Source of the DNA: Rhodanobacter sp. C06
GTDB taxonomy: Bacteria; Pseudomonadota; Gammaproteobacteria; Xanthomonadales; Rhodanobacteraceae
Direction of reading: 5' to 3'
Assembly (NCBI RefSeq): GCF_002001105.1
Contig: NZ_MUNP01000043.1
Coordinates: 1 to 64,000, forward strand
Length of the DNA: 64,000 bases
This document shows, one piece after another, positions 1 through 7,415 of this stretch (its first letter is position 1; every line of letters begins with the position of its first letter). Both the position numbers and the translations under genes were made by a program. The notes beneath the pieces were generated by a model. That model had not been told where the DNA came from. It saw nothing but the letters and a program-made list of their open reading frames with translations, and did not search any database.

Positions 1-84
1 TGCATCGCCCTGCTTTTGCTCTCGCTGTTGCTTCTGGCGCGCACGATGCGCACCGGCTCTTGTGGGGCCCCTCGGCGGGGGTGA
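1..84 (+). CDS. C-terminal tail of an unidentified membrane protein (partial)
   Basis: Reading frame 1 is open from the left edge to a TGA at 82-84 and gives 27 residues: a Leu-rich hydrophobic stretch (IALLLLSLLLLAR) followed by a short basic, polar tail. This looks like the last transmembrane helix of an inner-membrane protein, for example a transporter permease, but too little is present to name a family. It does not resemble the C-terminus of GspI, the gene expected upstream of gspJ in many T2SS operons. Repeat DNA begins right after the stop. Confidence 0.3.
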   Translation, partial: CIALLLLSLLLLARTMRTGSCGAPRRG

Positions 85-461
85 GGCGTGGACGACAAGG
101 CCGCGCAGCGGGCGAGGCCATGGATGGGCTCGCCTTTTCGCGCGGGCAGGAGCCCGCTCGAAAAGCCCGGCCCCGCCTCACGGACTTGCCGGGCAGGAGC
201 CCGGCAAGCGCCAACCGGGGTGTCGTTTCCTCTTGGTTACTTCTCCTTGACTCCGGGCATCCATGCCCTCCGCCCTTCGGGCCGGCTTCGCCGTTCGCAC
301 GTGCTCCTGCACGCGCGTGGACAAGCAAAGGAGAAGTAACTCGGGCCGCGGCAGCGGCACGAAACCGCCTTGAAACTTGCGGGAGCGTAGAAGCCCCCCT
401 CACCCCAACCCTCTCCACCAACGGACAAGCTGTTGGGGGAGAGGGAGGCATCTCGCCTGCG
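85..461. repeat. Block of consecutive palindromic repeats upstream of gspJ
   Basis: This gene-free stretch is almost entirely inverted repeats: an imperfect palindrome at 112-133; a hairpin at 134-165 (CTTTTCG and GCGGGC arms); a 10-bp-arm hairpin at 185-208 (CTTGCCGGGC/GCCCGGCAAG); a long-range pair GTTACTTCTCCTT at 236-248 with its complement in 327-340; and a copy of the CTCACCCC..CTCTCC/GGGGGAGAGG repeat at 397-450. Similar units recur elsewhere in the window. An open frame through the block joins gspJ in phase but has no coding character. Confidence 0.75.
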
Positions 462-1169
462 GTGAAGGGGAGAGCGGCAAACCACCACCACGGGCGCGCA
501 AACCGCGCCGCCGGCTTCACCCTGCTCGAAGTGCTGGGCGCGCTGGCCCTGCTGGCGCTGCTGCTGGTGGGCGTGTACGGCGGCGTGCGCAGCGCGATCC
601 ACGGCGTGCGTTCGGGCAGCGCGGCGATCGCGCGGGTCGACCAGATCGGTTCGGCCCAGCGCTTCCTGCGCGGCGAGCTGGCGCAGGCACTGGCGCAGCC
701 GATCGCGCACACCGACAACGGCCGGCCGATCTACTTCGCGGGCAGCGCGCATGAGATGCGCTACGTGGCGCCGCTGCCGGGTTACCTCGGCAAGCTGGGT
801 CCGCAGTTGCAGGTGCTGAAGCTGGTCGATGACGGCAAGGGCGGCCAGCGGTTGGAACTGCAACTGGCCCTGCTGCCGCCGGACGGCCAGCCGCCGAAGC
901 CGCTGGGCGAACCGCAGGTGCTGCTCGACCACATCAAGGATGGCGGCTTCAGTTATCGCGGCCGCGATGCGCAGAACCGTGAGCTGCCATGGGGCGCGGA
1001 CTGGGCCGACGGCAGCCGGCTGCCGCAGCTGGTGCGCATCCGGCTGCAGCCGCATGGCGGTTACGGCTGGCCTGAGCTGGACGTGCCGCTGCGGGTCGAT
1101 CCCGCGGCCGCGGTGGGCCGGGTCGGCCTGCTGCCCGGCAGCATGCTGTCGCCCGGAGGCGTGCGATGA
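462..1169 (+). CDS. gspJ: Type II secretion minor pseudopilin GspJ (XpsJ)
   Basis: Minor pseudopilin of the T2SS; in known systems GspI, J and K form the tip of the inner-membrane pseudopilus. The product has a prepilin leader ending in Gly18, then FTLLEV with the conserved Glu at +5 and a hydrophobic helix to about residue 40, followed by a soluble GspJ-type domain. I chose the GTG at 462 because it gives a normal 18-residue leader and has a GAGGGAGGC ribosome site about 12 bases upstream; any earlier start would translate the repeat block. 235 aa, normal for GspJ. The stop overlaps the gspK start (ATGA). Prepilin peptidase should process it. Confidence 0.88.
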   Translation: MKGRAANHHHGRANRAAGFTLLEVLGALALLALLLVGVYGGVRSAIHGVRSGSAAIARVDQIGSAQRFLRGELAQALAQPIAHTDNGRPIYFAGSAHEMRYVAPLPGYLGKLGPQLQVLKLVDDGKGGQRLELQLALLPPDGQPPKPLGEPQVLLDHIKDGGFSYRGRDAQNRELPWGADWADGSRLPQLVRIRLQPHGGYGWPELDVPLRVDPAAAVGRVGLLPGSMLSPGGVR

Positions 1170-2023
1170 AGCGCGCGCGGCAACGCGGCGTGGCCCTGCT
1201 GCTGGTGCTGTGGGCCTGCACCTTGCTGGCGATCCTGCTCGGCGGCTATGCGGTGCTGGCGCGCACCGCCGCGCTGCAGACGCGCTACCAGTTCGCGCAG
1301 ACGCGTGCCCATTACGCCGCCGAGGCGGGTCTGATGCGCGCGATCTACAGCCTGCAGGACCCGGACGCGAAGCGGCGCTGGGCCGGCGACGGTCGCGTCT
1401 ATCCGTTCCAGTTCGACGGCGCCGGGGTGCAGGTGACGATGACCGACGAGGGCGGCAAGGTCGACCTCAACGCTGCCTCGCCCGAGGTGTTGCAGGCGCT
1501 GTTCCGCGCCGCGGGACTGGACGCGGCGGCGGCCGGCAAGCTCGCCGCCAACGTGGTGGACTGGCGCAGTTTCGTCACCGTGCCGGGGCAGGCCGATCGC
1601 GCCCGCGCCGCCTACGTCGCGGCGGGGCGGGACTATGGCCCGCGCCACGGTCCGTTCGCCAGCCTGGAGGAACTGCAGCAGGTGCTGGGCATGACGCCGA
1701 CGCTGTACCGGAAACTGGAACCGGCCATCACGATCTGGTCCGGGCGTTCCACGCCGGACCCGAACACCGCGCCGCCGCTGGCGCTGGCCGCGATTCCCGG
1801 GCTCGATCCGCAGCAGCTGCAGGCGGTGCAAGCCGCACGGCAGCGTAACGCGGGTGCCGGCGGGCCACCCATCGGCAATGGAATCACGCATAGTATCCGC
1901 TCGCAGGCCGAGCTGGCCGACGGGACGCGCGCGGTGATCCGCGCCACGGTCCGCCTCCAGCCCGGGGGGATGGGCGCGCAGCCGTACACGGTGCTGCGCT
2001 GGCAGGAGGGTGACGGGGAATGA
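1166..2023 (+). CDS. gspK: Type II secretion minor pseudopilin GspK (XpsK)
   Basis: Largest minor pseudopilin, capping the pseudopilus tip. The short basic leader MKRARQRG precedes a hydrophobic helix (VALLLVLWACTLLAILLGG); the +5 Glu of other pseudopilins is absent, which is typical of GspK. The middle contains GKVDLNAASPEVLQALF and FASLEELQQVLGM, helix-hairpin-helix-like segments characteristic of the GspK alpha-helical domain. 285 aa, slightly shorter than the E. coli/Vibrio proteins. Start overlaps gspJ and end overlaps gspL, both by ATGA, indicating translational coupling. Confidence 0.9.
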   Translation: MKRARQRGVALLLVLWACTLLAILLGGYAVLARTAALQTRYQFAQTRAHYAAEAGLMRAIYSLQDPDAKRRWAGDGRVYPFQFDGAGVQVTMTDEGGKVDLNAASPEVLQALFRAAGLDAAAAGKLAANVVDWRSFVTVPGQADRARAAYVAAGRDYGPRHGPFASLEELQQVLGMTPTLYRKLEPAITIWSGRSTPDPNTAPPLALAAIPGLDPQQLQAVQAARQRNAGAGGPPIGNGITHSIRSQAELADGTRAVIRATVRLQPGGMGAQPYTVLRWQEGDGE

Positions 2024-3186
2024 GTGCAGCAACGCCATCGTCGAGGGCGCTGCAGGATCGCCTGCGCCAAGGCTGGCGCACCTCGCCGCTGCCGGGCTTC
2101 TTCGCCTGGTGGGGGGGCGAGTTGGGCGCGCTGTTGCCGCCGCGCTGGCGCGCCGCGCTGGCCGACGGCGCCGGCTGGCACCTGCTGCAACAGGTCGACG
2201 GCGACTGGCGGCTGCGCCGCGCCGGCCACGCCGAGCCGCTGGCGCGCTGGAGCGACGAGCTCGATCCGGTCGCGCAGCAGGCCGCGCTCGCCGGCGCCTG
2301 GCAGGGCACGGACCCCGAGGATCGCCGGCTGGCCCTGCTGCTGCCCGCCCACGCGGTGCTGCGCCGCGTGCTGCAGCTGCCCGTGGCCGCGCGCGGCAAG
2401 CTGCACCAAGTGGCGGGCTACGAGATGGATCGGCAGACCCCGTTCGGCGCCGCCCAGGTGTATTACGCCGTGCGCGAGCTGGCGCGACCGGTCGTGGCCG
2501 GCCGCTGCGCGGTGGAACTGCTGGTGGTGCGACGCGACACGCTGGATCCGCTGCTGGCCCGGTTGCGCACGCTCGGCATCACGGTCGACGCGGTGGACCT
2601 GGCGCAGGATGCCGGCCGGCTCGGCGTCGACCTGTTGCCGCCGGACCAGGCATCCCACCGCACGCGGCCGCGGCGACGCCTGAACCTGTTGCTCGCGGCG
2701 GCCTGCGTGCTGTTGCTGCTGCTGGCGATGGGCAGCTGGCTGCACAACCGCGAGAATGCGCTGACGCAGATGCAGGCACAGGTGGAGGCGATGCGCGGCG
2801 AGGCGCAGCAGGTGGCCGGCCTGCGCAAGCAACTGCAGGACGATGCCGGCGCGGCCGGCTTCCTGGCGCAGCGCAAGGCACAGCGCGCCACCGTGCTCGG
2901 CGTGCTGCTCGATCTCACCAGGCGGCTGCCGACCAGCGCGTGGCTGGAGCGCTTCAGCCTCGACGACAACGGCCAGATCGGCTTCCAGGGTCAGAGCCCG
3001 CAGGCGGCGAAGCTGCTTGACCTGCTCAAGGGCTCGCCGCTGATCGACAACGCGAACTTCCAGGGCAGCATCCAGTCCGATCCGTCCACCGGCAAGGAAC
3101 GCTTCTACATGGTGGCGCAGCTGCACAAGCAGGCGCCGGAGCATGCCGCTGCCGCCCAGCCGGCCAGCGGCGGGAGCGCGCCATGA
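2020..3186 (+). CDS. gspL: Type II secretion protein GspL (XpsL)
   Basis: Bitopic inner-membrane platform protein that links the cytoplasmic GspE ATPase to GspM. Residues about 1-215 form the cytoplasmic PilM/actin-like part, a single membrane helix lies near 223-243 (LNLLLAAACVLLLLLAMGSWL), followed by a coiled-coil segment (about 245-285) and a periplasmic ferredoxin-like PilN-type domain (about 290-370). 388 aa, usual size. Coupled by ATGA overlaps to gspK upstream and gspM downstream. The family is poorly conserved; operon position and architecture support the call. Confidence 0.85.
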   Translation: MSAATPSSRALQDRLRQGWRTSPLPGFFAWWGGELGALLPPRWRAALADGAGWHLLQQVDGDWRLRRAGHAEPLARWSDELDPVAQQAALAGAWQGTDPEDRRLALLLPAHAVLRRVLQLPVAARGKLHQVAGYEMDRQTPFGAAQVYYAVRELARPVVAGRCAVELLVVRRDTLDPLLARLRTLGITVDAVDLAQDAGRLGVDLLPPDQASHRTRPRRRLNLLLAAACVLLLLLAMGSWLHNRENALTQMQAQVEAMRGEAQQVAGLRKQLQDDAGAAGFLAQRKAQRATVLGVLLDLTRRLPTSAWLERFSLDDNGQIGFQGQSPQAAKLLDLLKGSPLIDNANFQGSIQSDPSTGKERFYMVAQLHKQAPEHAAAAQPASGGSAP

Positions 3187-3848
3187 AGGCGCTGAAGCTC
3201 AGCCCGCGCGACAGCCGCATCGCGGCGCTCGGCCTGCTGCTGCTGGCGCTGCTGCTGGCCTACTTCCTGCTGCTGCACTGGTGGTTCGTGGCGCCGCTGC
3301 GCGACATCGCCGCGCAGATGGACGACTTGCGCGACACCCAGAGCCGCTACGCCGCGGCGATCGCCGAGCAGCCGCAGCTGCGCCAGCGCATCGCCGCGCT
3401 GGGCGCGGGGCAGGCCGCCAGCAGCGCGTTCCTGCCCGAGGACGATCCGAACACCGCCGCCGCCGACCTGATGCAGCGCGTGGTGGACGCGGTGGGCGCG
3501 CACACCGAGGGCGGCAGCTGCACGGTGACGCAGAAGATGCCGGTGCCCAACCCGCAGGTGACCTCGGGCGAGCCGTACCGCAAGGCGGCGGTGAGCATCA
3601 ACCTCAGTTGCGACATCGAGCCGCTGGTGAGCGTGCTGCAGGCGCTGGAGCAGGGTACGCCCTACCTGTTCGTGGACAACCTCAACGTCTATCGCAACCC
3701 GGTGGCGGCGCGGCAGGGCAACGGACCGTCGCTGGAAGTGCAGTTCACCCTGTCCGGCTACGTGCGCCCCGGTGGCGCCACGCCCGCGGCAGCAGCCTCG
3801 GCGCCCGCGCCCGATGACGCCGCGGACGAAGCGGGAGCGACGCCATGA
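3183..3848 (+). CDS. gspM: Type II secretion protein GspM (XpsM)
   Basis: Inner-membrane platform protein and GspL partner. A short cytoplasmic N-terminus is followed by one strongly hydrophobic helix (about residues 15-35, ALGLLLLALLLAYFLLLHWWF), a coiled-coil stretch (DIAAQMDDLRDTQSRYA) and a PilO/GspM-like ferredoxin-fold domain containing ISVNLSCDIEPLVSVLQALEQGTPYLFVDNLNVYR-type sequence. The C-terminal 30 residues are Ala/Pro/Asp rich. 221 aa. Overlaps gspL and the next gene by 4 bp each (ATGA). Confidence 0.85.
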   Translation: MKALKLSPRDSRIAALGLLLLALLLAYFLLLHWWFVAPLRDIAAQMDDLRDTQSRYAAAIAEQPQLRQRIAALGAGQAASSAFLPEDDPNTAAADLMQRVVDAVGAHTEGGSCTVTQKMPVPNPQVTSGEPYRKAAVSINLSCDIEPLVSVLQALEQGTPYLFVDNLNVYRNPVAARQGNGPSLEVQFTLSGYVRPGGATPAAAASAPAPDDAADEAGATP

Positions 3849-4576
3849 ACGCCGCCAGCCAACGCCGGCTGACCCCGGTCCTGGTGATCCTCGCGCTGCT
3901 GCTGGGCGCGCTGTGGCTGGCGTTGCTGGCCGGCTTCGGCCGCGGCGTGCATTGGGACGCACCGCGCGCCGCCGCGCTGCCGCCCGCGTCCGGCAAGCAT
4001 GCCGGCCTGCCGACGCCGCTGCCGCTGGCGGAGTTCGCACCGGTGTGGCAGCAGTCGCTGTTCAGCCCCGACCGCAAGCCCGAGGCGCACGCCGCCAGCG
4101 GCGGCAGCAGCCTGGGCGACCTGGTGCTGACCGGCATCATCCTCACCCCGCAGCTGCACATGGCGCTGCTGCACGACAAGAACGGCAACAAGGAGCTGCG
4201 CCTGCGCGAAGGGCAGTCGCTGCCCGACGGCAGCCTGAGCCTGGTCGAGGTGAAGCCGCGTTCGGTGATCCTCGATTCCGCGCAGGGCCGCACCGAACTG
4301 AAGCTGCCCGCCGGTGCGCCGATCGACGCCGCGAAGGCAGTGCCCCCGACGGCTGCATCCGCGATGGCCGCGGACCCGATGGGTGCACCACGGGGCGATG
4401 CCGGGACCCCCGGCGGCGGCGCCATGCAACAGGTGGTGCCGATGGGCCAAGGCGCTTCGCGCCAGCAGCCTCCGCCATATACCCCGCAGCAACTCGACCG
4501 CCTGCGCAAACTCAAGGCCGCGATCCTGCAGCGCCGCGCCGCCAGCCAGGCCGCGAACCACGAAGGAGCTCACTGA
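3845..4576 (+). CDS. gspN: Type II secretion GspC-like protein (XpsN/GspN type)
   Basis: Links the inner-membrane platform to the secretin. One N-terminal membrane helix (about residues 10-31) is followed by a Pro/Ala-rich spacer with the WQQSLFSPDRKP motif and a beta-rich homology region (about 80-160: DLVLTGIILTPQLHMALL, EGQSLPDGSLSLVEVKPRSVIL) as in GspC HR domains. The C-terminal 70 residues are low-complexity and basic; no PDZ domain is visible. In Xanthomonas the gene at this operon position, xpsN, substitutes for gspC, and I follow that by context. 243 aa. Confidence 0.8.
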   Translation: MNAASQRRLTPVLVILALLLGALWLALLAGFGRGVHWDAPRAAALPPASGKHAGLPTPLPLAEFAPVWQQSLFSPDRKPEAHAASGGSSLGDLVLTGIILTPQLHMALLHDKNGNKELRLREGQSLPDGSLSLVEVKPRSVILDSAQGRTELKLPAGAPIDAAKAVPPTAASAMAADPMGAPRGDAGTPGGGAMQQVVPMGQGASRQQPPPYTPQQLDRLRKLKAAILQRRAASQAANHEGAH

Positions 4577-4579
4577 TCC

Positions 4580-6985
4580 ATGTCCCGCCAGCACACCCTC
4601 GCGCGTTCGCGGCCGCTTGCCCGCCTTCGATCCGGCCTGCCGCGCGTCGTCGCGCTGACGGCGCTGACCCTCCTCGCCGGTTGCGCCAGCCTGCCGCCAC
4701 AGCCCGACGACGCCTCGTTGCAGCGCGAGGCGATGGCCGGCACCCATGCACCGGTGCCGGCGCCGCTGCCGCTCAACAACGGCCAGACCACCACCACGAA
4801 TGCCGCGGTGCTGCCGCAGATCAGCCGCGGCAGCGGCCAGTTCGTGCGGCCGACCGCGTTGGCCACGCCGCGGCCGGCGGTGTCCGGGGCGAACGGCGTC
4901 ACCTTCAACTTCGAGAACCAGCCGGTGCAGGCGGTGGTGAAGGCGATCCTCGGCGACCTGCTCAAGAAGAACTACACCATCGTGCCCGGCGTGCAGGGCA
5001 ACATCTCGTTCTCCACCGCCGAGCCGGTGGACGCCAGCCAGGCGCTGCCGATCCTGGAGACGCTGCTGTCGTGGACGAACAACGCGCTGGTCGAGCGCAA
5101 CGGCAGCTACGTGGTGCTGCCGGCCAAGGAGGCGGTGGGTGGCAACCTGGTGCCCAGCCTCCGCGCGACGGCACCCGCCGGCGGCCTGCAGGCGCGGCTG
5201 TTCCCGCTGCACTACATCGCCGCCAGCGAGATGCAGAAGCTGATCAAGCCGTTCGCGCGGCCGGATGCGGTGCTGCTGGTCGATCCGGCGCGCAACGTGA
5301 TCGTGATGTCCGGCACCCCGGAGGAGCTGGCCAACTACCAGCGCACCGTGCAGACCTTCGACGTGGACTGGCTGCGCGGCATGTCGGTGGGCGTGTTCAA
5401 CCTTCAGCACGCCGACGTCGACCAGCTGATGCCCAAGCTGGACGAGATGTTCGGCCCCAAGGGCGACACCCCGCTGGCCGGCATGCTGCGCTTCATCCCG
5501 ATCAAGCGCACCAACGCGCTGGTGGTGATCAGCACGCAGCCGAACTACGTGGACGAGGTGGGCAACTGGATCGCGCGCATCGACCAGGGCGGCGGCAACC
5601 AGCCGCAGCTCTACGTCTACGACGTGCGCAACATCAAGGCCTCCGACCTCGCCAAGTACCTGGCGCAGATCTACGCCAGCGGCGGTGGCGGTGGTGGTTC
5701 CGGCGGTGAAGTCGGGCCCGGCCTCAGCTCCGGCACGCTGGGCAGCGCCGAGAACGCGCGCGGTTCGGCCAGCGGCATGGGCAGCACGGCCGGCAGCTTC
5801 GGCAGCACCAACACCACGGGTGGCGGCTTGGGCGGCCTCGGTGGTGGCAACGGCGTCGGCGGCATCGGCAACAACGGCTACGGCAACAACGGCGGCAACG
5901 GCACGGGTGGCCTGCAGGGCGGCGCGTCGTCATCCACCAGCTTCGGCAACACCAACGCGGCCAGCCAGGACCAGCAGTACGTCTCGCAGGACGGCAGTAT
6001 CCGTATCGGCTCGGTGGACGCGAACAACCAGCTGCTGGTACGCGCCCGGCCCTCGCAATGGGCCGAGATCGAGGCGGCGATCAAGCGGCTGGACACCATC
6101 CCGCTGCAGGTGCAGATCGAGACGCGCATCCTCGAGGTGAACCTCACCGGCCAGTTCCAGTTCGGCGTGCAGTGGTACCTGCAAGGCCTCTCCGGCAGCA
6201 CCGGCAGCACGGCCGATGGCAGCTTCAAGCCCGGCCAGCCCGGCAACCCCCGCCAGATCGCGCTGGGTGGTGGCGGCAACGCCTACGGCGGCGAACCGCT
6301 TTTCTACTCCTTCCTCAACAGCAAGATGCAGGTGGCGGTGCGCGCGATGGAGGACAGCGGCAACACCAAGACGCTGTCCGCGCCCTCGCTGGTGGTGATG
6401 AACAACCAGCCCGCCAGCATCCAGGTGGGCAACCAGGTGCCGGTGAACCAGAGCTACATCACGCCGGGCCTCGGCACAGGCGGCAGCACGATCGGCACGC
6501 TGGGCCAGGTGCAGTACCTCAACACCGGCGTGATCCTCAGGGTGGTGCCGCGGGTGAACCCGGGCGGCCTGGTCTACCTCGACGTCAGCCAGGAAGTGAG
6601 CAACCCCACCACCCAGGACAAGAACGGCAACTACACCATCTCCGACCGCAGCATGCAGACCCAGGTGGCGGTGCAGAGCGGCCAGACCGTGCTGCTCGGC
6701 GGCCTGATCCAGCAGAACGAGAGCACCGACGACAACGGTATTCCCGGCCTCAACCGCATCCCCTTCTTCGGCCGCCTGTTCGGCACCACCAACCGCAAGC
6801 GCGACCGCACCGAGCTGATCGTGCTGATCACCCCGCAGGTGATCCGCAACAGCGATGAGGCGCGCCAGATCACCGACGACTACCAGCACGGGTTCGAATC
6901 GCTGAAGCCGTTGCAGGCGGAGCGGGCGGCAGCGCCTGCAGTAGCGCCGGCGGGCGGAGCGCAGACGGCGCCGTTGAAGCATTGA
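4580..6985 (+). CDS. gspD: Type II secretion outer-membrane secretin GspD (XpsD)
   Basis: Forms the outer-membrane channel of the T2SS. A signal peptide ends in the lipobox LLAGC (Cys35), so it is a predicted lipoprotein, as XpsD is. Domains: N0 (about 105-180, TFNFENQPVQAVVKAILGD), N1-N3 repeats (about 200-500, including LFPLHYIAASEMQKLIKPF and DVRNIKASDLAKYLAQIY), then the secretin domain (about 530-760) with VPVNQSYITPG and VLLGGLIQQNE near its end. An unusually long Gly/Asn-rich insert (about residues 366-450) interrupts N3. 801 aa. Three bases after gspN, last T2SS gene of the operon. Confidence 0.95.
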   Translation: MSRQHTLARSRPLARLRSGLPRVVALTALTLLAGCASLPPQPDDASLQREAMAGTHAPVPAPLPLNNGQTTTTNAAVLPQISRGSGQFVRPTALATPRPAVSGANGVTFNFENQPVQAVVKAILGDLLKKNYTIVPGVQGNISFSTAEPVDASQALPILETLLSWTNNALVERNGSYVVLPAKEAVGGNLVPSLRATAPAGGLQARLFPLHYIAASEMQKLIKPFARPDAVLLVDPARNVIVMSGTPEELANYQRTVQTFDVDWLRGMSVGVFNLQHADVDQLMPKLDEMFGPKGDTPLAGMLRFIPIKRTNALVVISTQPNYVDEVGNWIARIDQGGGNQPQLYVYDVRNIKASDLAKYLAQIYASGGGGGGSGGEVGPGLSSGTLGSAENARGSASGMGSTAGSFGSTNTTGGGLGGLGGGNGVGGIGNNGYGNNGGNGTGGLQGGASSSTSFGNTNAASQDQQYVSQDGSIRIGSVDANNQLLVRARPSQWAEIEAAIKRLDTIPLQVQIETRILEVNLTGQFQFGVQWYLQGLSGSTGSTADGSFKPGQPGNPRQIALGGGGNAYGGEPLFYSFLNSKMQVAVRAMEDSGNTKTLSAPSLVVMNNQPASIQVGNQVPVNQSYITPGLGTGGSTIGTLGQVQYLNTGVILRVVPRVNPGGLVYLDVSQEVSNPTTQDKNGNYTISDRSMQTQVAVQSGQTVLLGGLIQQNESTDDNGIPGLNRIPFFGRLFGTTNRKRDRTELIVLITPQVIRNSDEARQITDDYQHGFESLKPLQAERAAAPAVAPAGGAQTAPLKH

Positions 6986-6998
6986 GGAGGAGGGCATC

Positions 6999-7355
6999 AT
7001 GGAGATGACCATGGATCGGATTCGTCGCGCACCCCTGCTTTGCGCCATCATGTTGTCGGTTGCGGCATGCGCATCCGTGCCGCGCGGCCCGGCCGTATTT
7101 GGCGGTGAGTACTTCTACAACTTCGAATACGCCGTACTTACTCCTGATGGCAGCAAGGCCAGATGGTGCGTCCACGGAGACATGTCGAAGGCGGAATTGG
7201 CCGCCACGGATACTTCCCAACCGTGGGGCACATCGCATGTTGTCGTCGAAGGGACGCTGGGGCCGACCGGACACTATGGCAACCTTGGATCCTGCGAGCG
7301 AGTCCTCACTGTTACCAAGATCCTCAACGTGAGCGACATGAAAGGGCGCGAATAG
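6999..7355 (+). CDS. Small predicted lipoprotein of unknown function
   Basis: 118-residue product with a short basic N-terminus, a hydrophobic segment and SVAACAS, a lipobox-like signal-peptidase II site (Cys about 25). The mature part contains GEYFYNFEYAVLTPDGSKARWCVHGDM and two further Cys. No family is recognised. A strong AGGAGGAGGG ribosome site directly follows the gspD stop and fits the ATG at 6999 (an in-frame ATG at 7011 is possible), so it is probably co-transcribed with the T2SS genes. Codon use is less GC-biased than in the neighbours. Confidence 0.7.
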   Translation: MEMTMDRIRRAPLLCAIMLSVAACASVPRGPAVFGGEYFYNFEYAVLTPDGSKARWCVHGDMSKAELAATDTSQPWGTSHVVVEGTLGPTGHYGNLGSCERVLTVTKILNVSDMKGRE

Positions 7356-7401
7356 AGCGTGCAGTACGATGGCTGCTCTCATTGAGTGCCATCGCGGCCG
7401 G

Positions 7402-7407
7402 TAAAAT
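7402..7407 (+). promoter_or_regulatory. Possible -10 element upstream of hrpB
   Basis: TAAAAT lies nine bases before the hrpB ATG, a spacing that would give a leaderless or nearly leaderless transcript. No convincing -35 hexamer was found at the right distance, so this is only a candidate. Confidence 0.3.
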
Positions 7408-7415
7408 CGCCGTGA

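Noticed and set aside
1-84. C-terminus of GspI
   Set aside because: GspI ends in a soluble beta-rich domain; this fragment is a hydrophobic helix with a short basic tail.
60-461. N-terminal extension of gspJ from an ATG at 60
   Set aside because: It would translate palindromic repeats and place 134 residues before the prepilin leader, which must be N-terminal.
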